Source: Bog-756 sp963841885 (lineage in GTDB: Bacteria > Actinomycetota > Acidimicrobiia > Acidimicrobiales > RAAP-2). From it: 64,000 nucleotides of DNA. Each line of letters begins with the position of its first letter. Positions within the stretch are counted from its first letter, which is position 1. The DNA is taken from positions 43,631-107,630 of the forward strand of contig CAWJEK010000032.1 in assembly GCA_963841885.1 (NCBI GenBank), in the 5' to 3' direction. This document shows positions 8,200-17,078 of the stretch, piece after piece. The translations under genes were made by a program, and so were the position numbers. The notes below the pieces were generated by a model, which saw only the letters and a list, made by a program, of their open reading frames with translations, was not told where the DNA came from and did not search any database.

Positions 8200-9276
8200 T
8201 CAGGCTCCCACGAGCTCGGTCGCCACCTGGTGCCACTGCACGGCGCTGCCCCCGAGCAGCACCTCGTTCTGCTTGGCCCGCTTGAAGAGGAAGTGGGCGT
8301 CGTTGGCCCACGTGAACCCGACTCCTCCGTGGACCTGGATGTCGTCGCCCGTCACCCGGACGGCGGTCTCGGTGGCGTAGGCCGCGGCCATCGCCGCGGC
8401 GCGGGCCCGTTCCGGCGCACCGGTATCGGCCGCCCAGGCGGCGAAGTGCACGCCCACCCGGGCCATCTCCAGCGAGTGGAACATGTCGACGATGCGGTGC
8501 TTGACCGACTGGAAGGTGGCGATGGGCCGGTCGAACACCACCCGCTCCTTGGCGTACTCGACCGCCTCGTCGAGCGCCCGGTGCGACACCCCGACCAGCT
8601 CGGCCGACAGGGCCACGGCCACGTCGTCGAGCACCCCCCGCCACAGGCCGGTCTGGTCACCGGTCGGTCCGAGCGGCTCGACCGGCTCGTCGTCGAGCAC
8701 CAGACGGGCCAGCTTGCGCGTCGGGTCCAGGTTGGGGACAGCCTCGGCGGCCGGTGACGGCAGGAGGAACGAGCGGATGCCGTCCTCGGCCAGGGCCACG
8801 ACGATGGCCCAGTCCGCCGTGTGGCCATCGACCACGACGGGCTTGGATCCCGACACCACCCATCCCGACCCCTTGCGACGGGCCCTGGCCCGCACCGTGG
8901 ACAGCGGGTGGCCGTGGCCCTGCTCGTGGAGGGCCACCGTCCCCCGGGCGGCCCCCTCGGCCAGGCTCTCCAGGAGCCCTTCGGCACCGAGGGCCCGGGC
9001 AGCCAGGGTGGCGTACACGGCCGAGGAGAAGAACGGACCGGGCAGCGGTACGCGTCCCATCTGCTCGAGGACGATGCACATCTCCAGGAGGCCGGCACCC
9101 GAGTCCGGCTGCAGCATGCCCGTCCAACCGAGCTCGACGAGCCGGGCCCAGTGGCCGGCGTCGAATCCCACCGGATCGTCGGCCAGCCGACGCAGTTCGT
9201 CGCCGTCGATCTCCTCCATGGCCCGGCGGGCCACGTCCTGCAAGGCCAGCTGCTCCGCGTCGAACGTGAAATCCAC
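8200..9276 (-). CDS. Acyl-CoA dehydrogenase, FadE28-like beta-type subunit
   Basis: A 358-aa acyl-CoA dehydrogenase of the shorter, divergent class that forms alpha2beta2 enzymes with a longer partner (ChsE1-ChsE2 type in mycobacteria). Typical segments are LDEAVEYAKERVVFDRPIATFQ, continuing SVKHRIVDM, and IQVHGGVGFTWANDAHFLFKRAK near the C-terminus. The C-terminal catalytic-Glu/FAD loop of classic enzymes (EGT..IQ) is absent: the protein ends LLGGSAVQWHQVATELVGA. The GTG at 9276 follows GGGGGGAG, and the frame begins DFTFDAEQL, the usual N-terminus. The divergent neighbour at 9366 encodes the longer subunit. It heads a leftward operon with P450, small subunit and GMC oxidoreductase. Confidence 0.88.
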   Translation of the reverse strand: MDFTFDAEQLALQDVARRAMEEIDGDELRRLADDPVGFDAGHWARLVELGWTGMLQPDSGAGLLEMCIVLEQMGRVPLPGPFFSSAVYATLAARALGAEGLLESLAEGAARGTVALHEQGHGHPLSTVRARARRKGSGWVVSGSKPVVVDGHTADWAIVVALAEDGIRSFLLPSPAAEAVPNLDPTRKLARLVLDDEPVEPLGPTGDQTGLWRGVLDDVAVALSAELVGVSHRALDEAVEYAKERVVFDRPIATFQSVKHRIVDMFHSLEMARVGVHFAAWAADTGAPERARAAAMAAAYATETAVRVTGDDIQVHGGVGFTWANDAHFLFKRAKQNEVLLGGSAVQWHQVATELVGA

Positions 9277-9316
9277 TGCACACTCCCCCCGGCGCCACGG
9301 GCGCCTCGCCACCGTT

Positions 9317-9357
9317 ACCTGATGACCCGTCAGTCTAGACAGGTGTCCGGCTAGCAT
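9317..9357. promoter_or_regulatory. Divergent ACAD promoter region with inverted repeats
   Basis: The gap between the two divergent ACAD genes holds an imperfect 15-bp palindrome CTGATGACCCGTCAG (9319-9333), nested in inverted ACCTG/CAGGT arms (9317-9321 and 9340-9344). A TCTAGA core at 9334-9339 can supply a leftward -10 (TAGACT). A rightward TAGCAT box at 9352-9357 lies 8 nt before the GTG at 9366. TetR-family repressors of fatty-acid and sterol genes commonly use such palindromes; no regulator gene is in the window, so operator function is inference. Confidence 0.45.
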
Positions 9358-9365
9358 CTCGTTCC

Positions 9366-10577
9366 GTGGACTTCGCCCTGGCACCAGAAGACGAAGCGTT
9401 CCGCGACGAACTGCGGGCGTGGCTGGATGAACACCTCGAACCGTTCCTGGCCAGCGAGGAGCTGGCCGACGACGGCGCCATGTCGACCGAGAAGGCGCAA
9501 CAGCGCCGGGCGGCGTGGCAACGGGTCCTGAACGAGGGCCGGTGGGCCGCCGTGCACTGGCCCGTCGAGCACAACGGGCGGGGCGCCACCGCCATGCAGC
9601 GCATCATCTACTCCGAGGTGATGTCCGAGTACCGGACGCCCGGACTGGCCAACCCCAACGGGCTCTGGCAGATCGGTCCGATGATCATCGCCTGGGGCAC
9701 CGAGGAACAGAAGGCGCGCTGGCTCCCGTGCATCCTCGACGCATCCGAGCACTGGTGTCAGGGCTTCTCCGAGCCTGACGCCGGCAACGACCTGGCCAAC
9801 CTCCGGACCACCGCCATCCGGGACGGTGACGGCTATGTGGTCAACGGACAGAAGATCTGGATCTCCACCGCCCACCTGGCCCGGTGGGGACTCTTCCTGC
9901 TCCGCACCGACCCCACCGCCATCGAGCGCGGGGCCAAGCACGAGGGCATCACCGCCTTCATCGTGGACATGCACACCCCGGGCATCGAGGTCCGGCCCAT
10001 CCGCGACATGACGGGTGAGGAGATGTTCAACGAGGTCTACTTCACCGACGCGCACCTCCCCCTCGACAGCCGGCTCGGCGGCGAGGGGGAGGGCTGGATG
10101 GTGGCGATGGGCACCCTCGGCCACGAGCGGGTGGGCATCGCCGGCCAGATCTCGAACCTGGCCGCCGACCTGCGGGCCATGGTCATGGCGGCGCGGTCGG
10201 TCAACCCCGCCGCCCTCGAGGACCCCTCCATCCAGGAGCGGTTGGCCCGGGCCTGGACCGACATCGAGCTGGCCCGGTTGCTGACCCTGCGGGCCCTCTC
10301 CAAGATCATCAAGGGCGAGAAGAACTGGCCCGAGGTGCCCTTCGCCAAGCTGCAGTGGTCGGAACTCGCCCAGACGCTGGCCGACCTGGCCGTCGACCTG
10401 CTCGGGCCGGTCGGGCTGCTGGCCCGGGGCGGACCGGACACCGTCGACCGGGGCAAGTGGACACGGCTGTACGCCTTCCAGCGCTACAGCACCATCGGCG
10501 GGGGTTCGACCGAGGTCCAGAAGAACATCATCGCCGACCGCGCCATCCGGCTGCCCGGCCAGGCCCGCACCTCCTGA
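9366..10577 (+). CDS. Acyl-CoA dehydrogenase, long alpha-type subunit
   Basis: A 403-aa FAD enzyme that introduces a C2-C3 double bond into an acyl-CoA. Conserved pieces are WCQGFSEPDAGNDLANL (FAD/substrate loop), GQKIWISTAHLARWG, the helix-G region LGHERVGIAG and the C-terminal IGGGSTEVQKNIIADRAI. The MCAD catalytic-Glu position (EGT) is glycine here, so the Glu in the HER segment is the likely base, as in IVD- and FadE29-type enzymes. The GTG at 9366 is preceded by TAGCAT ending 8 nt upstream and no ribosome site, suggesting leaderless expression. It is divergent from its shorter partner and leads a rightward operon with thiolase-like protein, crotonase and SDR. Confidence 0.9.
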   Translation: MDFALAPEDEAFRDELRAWLDEHLEPFLASEELADDGAMSTEKAQQRRAAWQRVLNEGRWAAVHWPVEHNGRGATAMQRIIYSEVMSEYRTPGLANPNGLWQIGPMIIAWGTEEQKARWLPCILDASEHWCQGFSEPDAGNDLANLRTTAIRDGDGYVVNGQKIWISTAHLARWGLFLLRTDPTAIERGAKHEGITAFIVDMHTPGIEVRPIRDMTGEEMFNEVYFTDAHLPLDSRLGGEGEGWMVAMGTLGHERVGIAGQISNLAADLRAMVMAARSVNPAALEDPSIQERLARAWTDIELARLLTLRALSKIIKGEKNWPEVPFAKLQWSELAQTLADLAVDLLGPVGLLARGGPDTVDRGKWTRLYAFQRYSTIGGGSTEVQKNIIADRAIRLPGQARTS

Positions 10578-10585
10578 GCACGGCG

Positions 10586-12025
10586 GTGTCCGTCGACCCG
10601 CGGGTCCCGTGCATCATCGGCGCGTCCCGCCGCACCTGGCGCGACCGGACGGCCCCCGAGCCGCTCGAGCTGTGGGAGGCGGTGGCCCGCGCCGCCGCCG
10701 CTGACGCCGGAGCCCCCGACGCCCTGCGTTCGCTGCAGAGTCTGCAGGTCGTCTACTGCCAGTCCTGGGAGTACGACGATCCGTGCGGACGACTCGCCAC
10801 CCGGCTGGGCGCGGACCCGGCCCACCGGGTCTACTCGGGGATCGGAGGGTCGGTGCCGGTCCGGCTGGTCGCCGACGCCGCCGGGGCGATGGCCCGCGGC
10901 GAGCTCGAACTCGCCCTCGTCGTCGGGGGCGAGGCGTTGGCGACCCGGCGCCACCTGGCCGAGCCGGCCTGGTCGCACCCGCCGGCCGAGCCCACGCCCT
11001 TCCCGATCACCCTCGACCGCGACGAGGCGGCCAACGGCATCTTCCAGGCCTACCTCACCTTCGCCCTGTTGGACACCGCCCGGCGGGCCGACCTCGGACA
11101 CACCCTGGACGACCACCGTCGGGAGCTCGGCGAGCTGCTCGCCCCCCTGACCCGGGTGGCGGCGTCCCAGCCCGAGTACGCCTGGTTCCCGGTGGCCCGG
11201 ACGGCCGACGAGATCACCACCCCGTCGGCGGACAACCGCCGGGTGGCCACCCCCTACACCAAGCTGATGACGGCGATCATGGACGTCGACATGGCGGCCG
11301 CCGTGCTGGTGGCGACGGCCGCCGAGGCCGACCGCCTGGGCGTGCCCGACGACCGACGGGTGTACCTGCGGGGACTCGGATCCGCCGACGAACCGCCCGC
11401 CCTGGCCTCCCGGCCCGACCTCGGGCGCTCGCCGGCCCTGGCCGCGGCGGTGGACGCCGCCCTCGGCGGCGTCCCCGTCGACGACGTGGCCCACCTCGAC
11501 CTGTATTCGTGCTTCGCCAGCTCCCTGTCGTTCGCCTCGGACGCCCTCGGCCTCGCCCCGGGCCGGAGCCTGACCGTCACCGGGGGCCTCCCCTACCACG
11601 GGGGTCCGGGCAGCAACTACGGCACCCACGCCCTGGCCGCCATGACCGAGGCCCTGCGCACCGACCCCGGCTCGATGGGCCTGGTGACCGGCATCGGCAT
11701 GCACATGGAGCACCACAGCGCCTCGTTGTGGTCGACCCGGCCCGGTGACCCGGCCGGAGTGGTCGCCGGGGCCCCGTCCCCGACCGGCGGTCCTCCGAAC
11801 GGCGTGCCGGTGGAGTCGGGCGCCGAGGGCCCGGCCACCGTCGTCACCTATTCCACCGAGTACGACCGCCACGGGCCGACCTCGACCGCCCTGATCTGCG
11901 ATCTGGCCGACGGCGGGCGCGCCTACGCCCGTCTGTCGGAGCCTCCGGACGAGGACGAGGATCTGTGCGGCACCACCGTCCACCTCACTCCCGGCCGCCG
12001 GGGCAGCCACACGGCGACCCGCTGA
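10586..12025 (+). CDS. Thiolase-like protein type 1 (TLP1), acetyl-CoA acetyltransferase family
   Basis: A 479-aa thiolase-superfamily protein with a C-terminal TLP1 additional beta domain (TYSTEYDRHGPTSTALICDL to the end). The core has DVAHLDLYSCFASSLSFAS, the subfamily's replacement for the usual cysteine region, and VTGGLPYHGGPGSNYGTHALA, then GIGMHMEHHSASLWS. Members are annotated as acetyl-CoA acetyltransferases, but their reaction is poorly characterised. I chose the GTG at 10586, 8 nt after the ACAD stop, because MxVDPRVPCIIGASRRTW is the normal beginning. It sits in an operon of beta-oxidation enzymes, so chain shortening or acyl transfer is the likely role. Confidence 0.82.
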   Translation: MSVDPRVPCIIGASRRTWRDRTAPEPLELWEAVARAAAADAGAPDALRSLQSLQVVYCQSWEYDDPCGRLATRLGADPAHRVYSGIGGSVPVRLVADAAGAMARGELELALVVGGEALATRRHLAEPAWSHPPAEPTPFPITLDRDEAANGIFQAYLTFALLDTARRADLGHTLDDHRRELGELLAPLTRVAASQPEYAWFPVARTADEITTPSADNRRVATPYTKLMTAIMDVDMAAAVLVATAAEADRLGVPDDRRVYLRGLGSADEPPALASRPDLGRSPALAAAVDAALGGVPVDDVAHLDLYSCFASSLSFASDALGLAPGRSLTVTGGLPYHGGPGSNYGTHALAAMTEALRTDPGSMGLVTGIGMHMEHHSASLWSTRPGDPAGVVAGAPSPTGGPPNGVPVESGAEGPATVVTYSTEYDRHGPTSTALICDLADGGRAYARLSEPPDEDEDLCGTTVHLTPGRRGSHTATR

Positions 12026-12053
12026 CCACCGAAACCCCATCGAGAGGAGACCC

Positions 12054-12860
12054 GTGCCCATCCACTACGAGCCCGGTGACGATCACATCGTGAGGATCAC
12101 CATCGACCGGCCCGAGGCCCGGAACGCTCTCGACATGGAGCACTTCGCCCTGCTCCGCCAGGCCTGGGAGCGCTTCGACGCCGACGACGGCGCCTGGGTG
12201 GCCATCGTCACCGGGGTCGGCCCGGACTTCTGTGTGGGCGCCGACCTCAAGACGTACATCCCGCAGATCACCGCGCTCGCCGCCCGCATGAAGGACGGCG
12301 TCACCGAGATCGACGGGTACCGGCTGGACGACGGGGTCAAGGCCGTGCTCCGCAACGTGAAGCTGTACAAGCCGGTGATCGCCGCCGTCAACGGGACGTG
12401 CGTGGCGGGGGGCATGGAGATGCTGGGTGGTTGCGACCTCCGGGTGGCGGCCGACACCGCCACCTTCGGCGTGCTGGAGCCCAAGCGGGGCCTGTTCGCC
12501 GGCGGCGGCACCACGGTGCGCCTGCCCCGTCAGATCCCCTATCCGGCGGCCATGGAGATGCTGCTGTGCGCCGACCGGCTGTCGGCGCCGCGGGTGTTCG
12601 AGATGGGCCTGCTCAACGAGGTCTGCCCGCCCGAGCGCCTCCTCGAGCGGGCCGGGGACTACGCCCGCCGCATCACCGCCAACGGGCCGCTCGCCGTCCG
12701 CAAGACGAAGGAGTCGGTGCTGCGGGGCCTGGCCGTCGACATGCGGGAGGCCTACAAGATCGAGTCGTCCATCTCGTCGGAGGTCTTCGCCAGCGAGGAC
12801 GCCGTGGAGGGGCCCAGGGCCTTCGCCGAGAAGCGCGCCCCGCAGTGGAAGAACCGGTAG
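12054..12860 (+). CDS. Enoyl-CoA hydratase/isomerase (crotonase family)
   Basis: A 268-aa crotonase-fold enzyme. The oxyanion loops are VGADLKTY and VAGGMEMLGG, and both hydratase glutamates appear present: Glu in GGMEML (about residue 122) and Glu in VLEPKRG (about 143). It probably hydrates a trans-2-enoyl-CoA made by the upstream dehydrogenase. The GTG at 12054 follows GAGAGGAG at good spacing. It is third in the rightward operon, 28 nt after the thiolase-like gene, and is followed by an SDR. Confidence 0.88.
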   Translation: MPIHYEPGDDHIVRITIDRPEARNALDMEHFALLRQAWERFDADDGAWVAIVTGVGPDFCVGADLKTYIPQITALAARMKDGVTEIDGYRLDDGVKAVLRNVKLYKPVIAAVNGTCVAGGMEMLGGCDLRVAADTATFGVLEPKRGLFAGGGTTVRLPRQIPYPAAMEMLLCADRLSAPRVFEMGLLNEVCPPERLLERAGDYARRITANGPLAVRKTKESVLRGLAVDMREAYKIESSISSEVFASEDAVEGPRAFAEKRAPQWKNR

Positions 12861-12933
12861 TCGGGTTGGAAGCGCTGTCCGGGGAAGAGCCGATGGGGCG
12901 CCGGAGGACGGCGTCTCCGGCGGAGGAGGGAAC

Positions 12934-13743
12934 ATGACCGACGGGACCGGAACGTTCGACGGGTTGCGGGTGCTGATCACCGGGGGGTCGTCGGGCATCG
13001 GCGCCGGCCTCGCCGAGGCCTTCGCCCGACGGGGCGCCACGGTGGGCATCGTGGCCCGCCGGGAGGACCGGCTGGCCGACGTGCTCGCACGCTGCCGTGT
13101 CCATGCCCCCGACTCGGCCATGTGGGCCCTCGACCTCACCGACGACGCGGCGGTGGACCGACTGGCGGTCGAGGCCGTCGAGCAGCTCGGCGGGGTCGAC
13201 ATCCTGGTCAACAACGCCGGCATCCCGAAGCGGCGCCACGTGACCCGCCTCGACCCGGAGACGGTGGCGTCGGTCATGGCCGTCAACTACCTCTCGCCGG
13301 TCCGGCTCACACTCGCCCTGTTGCCCCACATGGTGGACCGCGGGTCCGGGCGCATCGTCAACGTCTCCTCGGTGGCGGCCCCGCTCAGCTCGCCGGGCGA
13401 GGCCGCCTACGACGCCTCCAAGGCAGCCCTCGCCGTCTTCTCGGAGGCGATGGCCGTCGACCTGTGGGAGACGGGGGTGACCGTCACCGTCGTCTACCCG
13501 GGCGTGGTGGACACCGAGCTGTTCACGCTGCCCGACAACGACCCCTTCACCGGCGACGTCGAGGCGATTCCGGTGGCCGAGGCGGTGGAGACGATCCTGG
13601 ACGGGATCACCGAGGGCGCCCTCTCCGTCTACGTACCCGCCTACTTCGCCGAGTTCGCCGCCCACAAGGCGAAGGACCCGGCCGGGTTCCTGGCCGGCAC
13701 GGCCGCCTACGTGAAGTCCCGGTCGGAGGCGTCGCCCTCGTAG
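12934..13743 (+). CDS. Short-chain dehydrogenase/reductase
   Basis: Classical SDR, 269 aa. The cofactor motif is TGGSSGIG (residues 16-23), then NNAG near 92 and the catalytic triad Ser in NVSSVAA (about 143) with YDASK (about 158-162). It oxidises or reduces an alcohol/ketone with NAD(P); the position at the end of a beta-oxidation operon suggests a 3-hydroxyacyl-CoA dehydrogenase or steroid-type dehydrogenase. The C-terminal region AYFAEFAAHKAKDPAGFL is long, as in lipid-linked SDRs. The ATG at 12934 follows GGAGGAGGG. It converges with the cupin gene, with 6 bp between the stops. Confidence 0.87.
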   Translation: MTDGTGTFDGLRVLITGGSSGIGAGLAEAFARRGATVGIVARREDRLADVLARCRVHAPDSAMWALDLTDDAAVDRLAVEAVEQLGGVDILVNNAGIPKRRHVTRLDPETVASVMAVNYLSPVRLTLALLPHMVDRGSGRIVNVSSVAAPLSSPGEAAYDASKAALAVFSEAMAVDLWETGVTVTVVYPGVVDTELFTLPDNDPFTGDVEAIPVAEAVETILDGITEGALSVYVPAYFAEFAAHKAKDPAGFLAGTAAYVKSRSEASPS

Positions 13744-13749
13744 GGGCCC

Positions 13750-14187
13750 CTATCCGGCGCCGGGGCGACCGTCCTCGTCCGGGCGGTCCAGGAACCAGGC
13801 ACTGATGCCGGGCATGTTCGGCTCGAAGTCGCCGGGGACGGAGATGTTGAGGAAGCCGGCCCGGGTGGCGGTGCGGTTGGCGAAGTCGTGGGTCACGCCT
13901 CCCGGTGCCAGCACGAACGCCCCCTTCGGCGCCTCGAACCGTTCGTCGCCCACCTGGAAGGTGAACGTCCCCTCCAGCACGTAGAAGACGTCGTCCTCGG
14001 AGTGCGCGTGGGGACCCGGGCCCGCGGTGTGCGGCTCGAGCCACCACTCCGAGATCGAGTACCGGCCGGCGCTCTCGGCGCCGTCCGCCTTGAAGACGGC
14101 CTCGAGGCGACCCATCGGCCAGACCCGTCCCTCACCCGGCTGGAGCACGAATCCCGGCCGGGATCCCACCGGCGTCGGCTCGGTCAC
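13750..14187 (-). CDS. Cupin-domain protein
   Basis: A 145-aa single-domain cupin. Motif 1 is GPGPHAHSEDDVFYVLEG, containing the HxH...E metal ligands, and motif 2 is FVLAPGGVTHDFANR with the second-site His. Such proteins bind a divalent metal and act as small dioxygenases, isomerases or sensors; no specific reaction can be assigned. The GTG at 14187 is preceded by GGGAGGCGAG. It lies 37 bp downstream of the thiolase gene on the same strand, so it is probably the last gene of the leftward Liv/thiolase unit. Confidence 0.8.
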   Translation of the reverse strand: MTEPTPVGSRPGFVLQPGEGRVWPMGRLEAVFKADGAESAGRYSISEWWLEPHTAGPGPHAHSEDDVFYVLEGTFTFQVGDERFEAPKGAFVLAPGGVTHDFANRTATRAGFLNISVPGDFEPNMPGISAWFLDRPDEDGRPGAG

Positions 14188-14224
14188 GCTCGCCTCCCTT
14201 CGACGGTCGCCCCGGCGGCGGGTG

Positions 14225-15418
14225 TCAGCCCAGTCGCTCGATCACGGTGGCGTTGGCCTGCCCGCCACCTTCGCACATGGTCTGGAAACCGTAGCGGCCG
14301 CCCGTGGCCTCCAGGTGGTTGATCAGGGTGGCGGCGAGCCGGACGCCGCTCGCCCCGAGAGGGTGGCCGATGGCGATGGCGCCGCCGCACGGGTTGAGTA
14401 CCGCCGGGTCCACCGGGAAGGCCCGTTGCCACATGAGCGGGATGGCGGCGAAGGCCTCGTTGCACTCCACCGCGTCGAACTGGTCGATCGTCATGCCCGA
14501 CCGGTCGAGCAGGCGCTGGGTGGCGGGGACCGGTGCCGACAGCACGATGGCGGCGTCGTCGGCGGCGACGGTGGCGTGGGCGAACCGGGCACGGATGGGC
14601 AGGCCCAGGCGCTCGGCCACCGATCGTTCGGCGATGAGCATGGCCGAGGCACCGTCCGTCATCTGTGAGGAGTTGCCGGCGGTGATGTCGGGGGCGGTGT
14701 CGGGCTCCCAGGACTGGGCGGGCGGGAGCCCGGCCAGCGACTCCATGGAGCCGTTACGACGGATACCCTCGTCGGTCTCGAGGCGGGCGCCCGTCAGCTT
14801 GCCGTCCTCGTCCTTCAGGGGGACGGGTACCGCCTCGCTGGCGAACCGGCCCTCGTCCCAGGCGGCGGCCGCCCGGCGATGGCTCTCGAGGGCGAATTCG
14901 TCCATCTCCTCGCGGGTGATCTTGTCGCGGTCGGCGAGCACCTGGGCCACCCGGAACTGGGCCCACAGGCGGCCGTCGATCTCCTCCAGGAAGGAGGGCG
15001 GGAACGGTCCGGTGCCACCGCGGGAGTTCGATGCCAGCGGCACCCGGCTCATGCTCTCGACGCCGCAGGCCACGACCAGGTCGTAGTGGCCGGCCACCAC
15101 GCCGGCCGCCGCGAAGTGCATGGCCTGCTGGGACGATCCGCACTGGCGGTCGACGGTGGTGGCGGGCACCTTCTGGGGCAGCCCGGCCGCCACCCAACCG
15201 TTGCGGGTCACGTTGGTGCTCTGCTCCCCCACCTCGGTCACGCAGCCCCCGATGACGTCGTCCACCCGTTCGGGGTCGATACCGGTCCGTTCGACCAGCG
15301 AGGTCAGGGCGAAGCCCAGCAGGTCGACGGGGTGCCAGGTCGACAGGGCGCCCTTCCGCTTGCCCAGTGTCGTCCGCAGGACGTCCACCACCACCGCATC
15401 GCGTGCGTCGTCAGCCAT
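14225..15418 (-). CDS. Acetyl-CoA C-acyltransferase (degradative thiolase, FadA-type)
   Basis: A 397-aa classical thiolase that cleaves 3-ketoacyl-CoA with CoA. The nucleophilic Cys is in VDRQCGSSQQA (about residue 92), the His in CGGAIAIGHPLGASG (about 349) and the second Cys in CEGGGQANAT (about 379). NEAFAAIPL is also present. The ATG at 15418 follows GAGGAGGA, and a TAGCCT box about 30 nt further upstream could give it its own promoter. It lies downstream of LivF on the same strand. Of the thiolase-fold genes in the window, it is the only one with the full catalytic set. Confidence 0.93.
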   Translation of the reverse strand: MADDARDAVVVDVLRTTLGKRKGALSTWHPVDLLGFALTSLVERTGIDPERVDDVIGGCVTEVGEQSTNVTRNGWVAAGLPQKVPATTVDRQCGSSQQAMHFAAAGVVAGHYDLVVACGVESMSRVPLASNSRGGTGPFPPSFLEEIDGRLWAQFRVAQVLADRDKITREEMDEFALESHRRAAAAWDEGRFASEAVPVPLKDEDGKLTGARLETDEGIRRNGSMESLAGLPPAQSWEPDTAPDITAGNSSQMTDGASAMLIAERSVAERLGLPIRARFAHATVAADDAAIVLSAPVPATQRLLDRSGMTIDQFDAVECNEAFAAIPLMWQRAFPVDPAVLNPCGGAIAIGHPLGASGVRLAATLINHLEATGGRYGFQTMCEGGGQANATVIERLG

Positions 15419-15466
15419 GATTCCTCCTCGTCGTCTCGGTCCCCAGGCTACGGCTCCGCACCGGGA

Positions 15467-16303
15467 TCATGTCCCGGGCTCGGCGACCGGTGAGGCGTCC
15501 GCCGTGACCGACGGCTCGTTCCCGGTGCCGCTGCGGCCGGGCAACCCGGCCACCGCGCGCTCACCCCTCGAGGCGAGGACGGCCTCGACAGCTGTGAGCG
15601 CGCCGTCGGCCGGACCGGCGTACGCCACCGAGCCGTGCTCCAGGACCACCGCCGTCGACGCGATCTCCAGGACCCGGTCGACCTGCTGCTCGACGATCAA
15701 CAGGGCGGTGCCCGCCGTGTTGATGCGTCGCAGACCGTCGTAGACGGCGTCCATCATGACCGGGGCCAGGCCGAGCGAGATCTCGTCGGCCACCAGCAGG
15801 CGCGGCGGCGCCACCAGCACCTTGGCCAGGGACAGGATGCGCTGTTCACCGCCGGACAGCGTCCCGCCGTGCTGCTTGCGCCGGCTGCCGAGGATCGGGA
15901 ACGACTCGTAGGCGCGGGCCAGGGCCTCGGGGACCTGCTTGCGACCGAGTTTCTGGCGGAACAGGACCTTCAGGTTCTCCTCCACCGTCAGGTCGGCGAA
16001 GACGCCCCGGCCCTCGGGCACGTGGGCGCACCCCAGTCGGGCGATCCGGTAGGTCGCCAGGCCGGTCACGTCGGTGCCGTCGACCCGCACGGTCCCCGCC
16101 GTCGTGGCCAGCAGTCCGGTGACCACGCGGGCCACCGTCGATTTGCCGGCCCCGTTGGAGCCGATCAGGGCGGTGATCCCTCCGGCCGGCACGGTGAAGC
16201 TCACGTCGAAGAGGGCCCGGTACGGACCGTAGGCGGCGGAGACGTGGCTGACCTCCAGGGCCGGTGCGCCGCCGGAGGTGTCGGAGGGGGGACCGGTGGT
16301 CAC
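15467..16303 (-). CDS. livF: Branched-chain amino acid-type ABC transporter ATPase LivF
   Basis: A 278-aa ATP-binding protein of the HAAT importer family. Walker A is IGSNGAGKST (about residue 47), the signature is LSGGEQRILSLAKVL (about 148) and Walker B is LLVADE (about 169), with SLGLAP typical of LivF. The C-terminal 35 residues (after VLASRGERAVAG) are a poorly conserved tail. The GTG start overlaps the LivG stop by four bases. It energises the fused permease encoded upstream. The cargo may be a carboxylate or aromatic acid rather than an amino acid, given the catabolic surroundings. Confidence 0.9.
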   Translation of the reverse strand: MTTGPPSDTSGGAPALEVSHVSAAYGPYRALFDVSFTVPAGGITALIGSNGAGKSTVARVVTGLLATTAGTVRVDGTDVTGLATYRIARLGCAHVPEGRGVFADLTVEENLKVLFRQKLGRKQVPEALARAYESFPILGSRRKQHGGTLSGGEQRILSLAKVLVAPPRLLVADEISLGLAPVMMDAVYDGLRRINTAGTALLIVEQQVDRVLEIASTAVVLEHGSVAYAGPADGALTAVEAVLASRGERAVAGLPGRSGTGNEPSVTADASPVAEPGT

Positions 16304-17078
16304 GCCGTGATCCCCAGGTAGGCCGTCCGCACGGCCGGTTCGGCCATCACGGTGTCGAAGGTGCCCTCGGCGATCACCGTCCCGAGGTCCATGACGATGG
16401 CCCGGTCGACCACCTCGCCGACCATCCCCAGGTCGTGCTCGACGAGGAGCAGGGCCAGGCCCTGCTCCCGTTGGAGGGTGCGCAGCACCGAGGCCAGCTC
16501 CGCCGTCTCACGGACGTCGAGGCCCGACGACGGTTCGTCGGCCAGCAGGAGGACGGGGTCCGACACCAGGGCCCGGGCCAGCTCCACCAGTCGGCAGGAC
16601 CCCAGCCCCAGGCTGGCCACCGGGACGTCCGCCTGCGCCCCGATGCCCACCAGCTCCAGCACCTCGTCCACCTTCGCGTGTTCTGCGGGGGTGACCGAGC
16701 TCGATGTTGCACAGGTCGCGCCACAGTCGGCTCCGGCGGTGCCGGGCCCGGAGGGCCGCCACCAGGTGGTCGCGCACCGTCATGTCCGGAAAGACCTCGA
16801 TCCGCTGGTAGGTCCGACCGACGCCGCGGCGGCGCCCGCTGGTAGGTGGGCAGTCCGAGGAGGTCCCTACCCTCCAGGGTCACCGCCCCCCGCTCGGGGC
16901 GCAACTGGCCGCAGATGCAATTGAAGAGGGTCGTCTTGCCGGCTCCGTTGGGCCCGACCAGGCCGATACTCTCACCGGCACCGACCTCCATGGTCACGTC
17001 GTTGACCGCCAGGATCCCCCCGAACACCTTGGTGACCCCGGTCACCTGGAGCAGCGGACCGGCGCCGGGCTCAGCCAT
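16300..17078 (-). CDS. livG: ABC transporter ATPase LivG (two frameshifts)
   Basis: Second ATPase of the importer. The first frame encodes LLQVTGVTKVFGGILAVNDV and Walker A VGPNGAGKTTLFNCICG. The frame changes near 16825, after which RTYQRIEVFPDMTVRDHL is read, and again near 16697, leading to EHAKVDEVLELVGI and Walker B LLLADEPSSGLD with VEHDLGMV. The whole span (about 259 aa) matches LivG length. The ATG at 17078 overlaps the permease stop by eight bases. Because every family motif is present in one of the three frames, I think the gene is intact in the organism. Confidence 0.85.
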
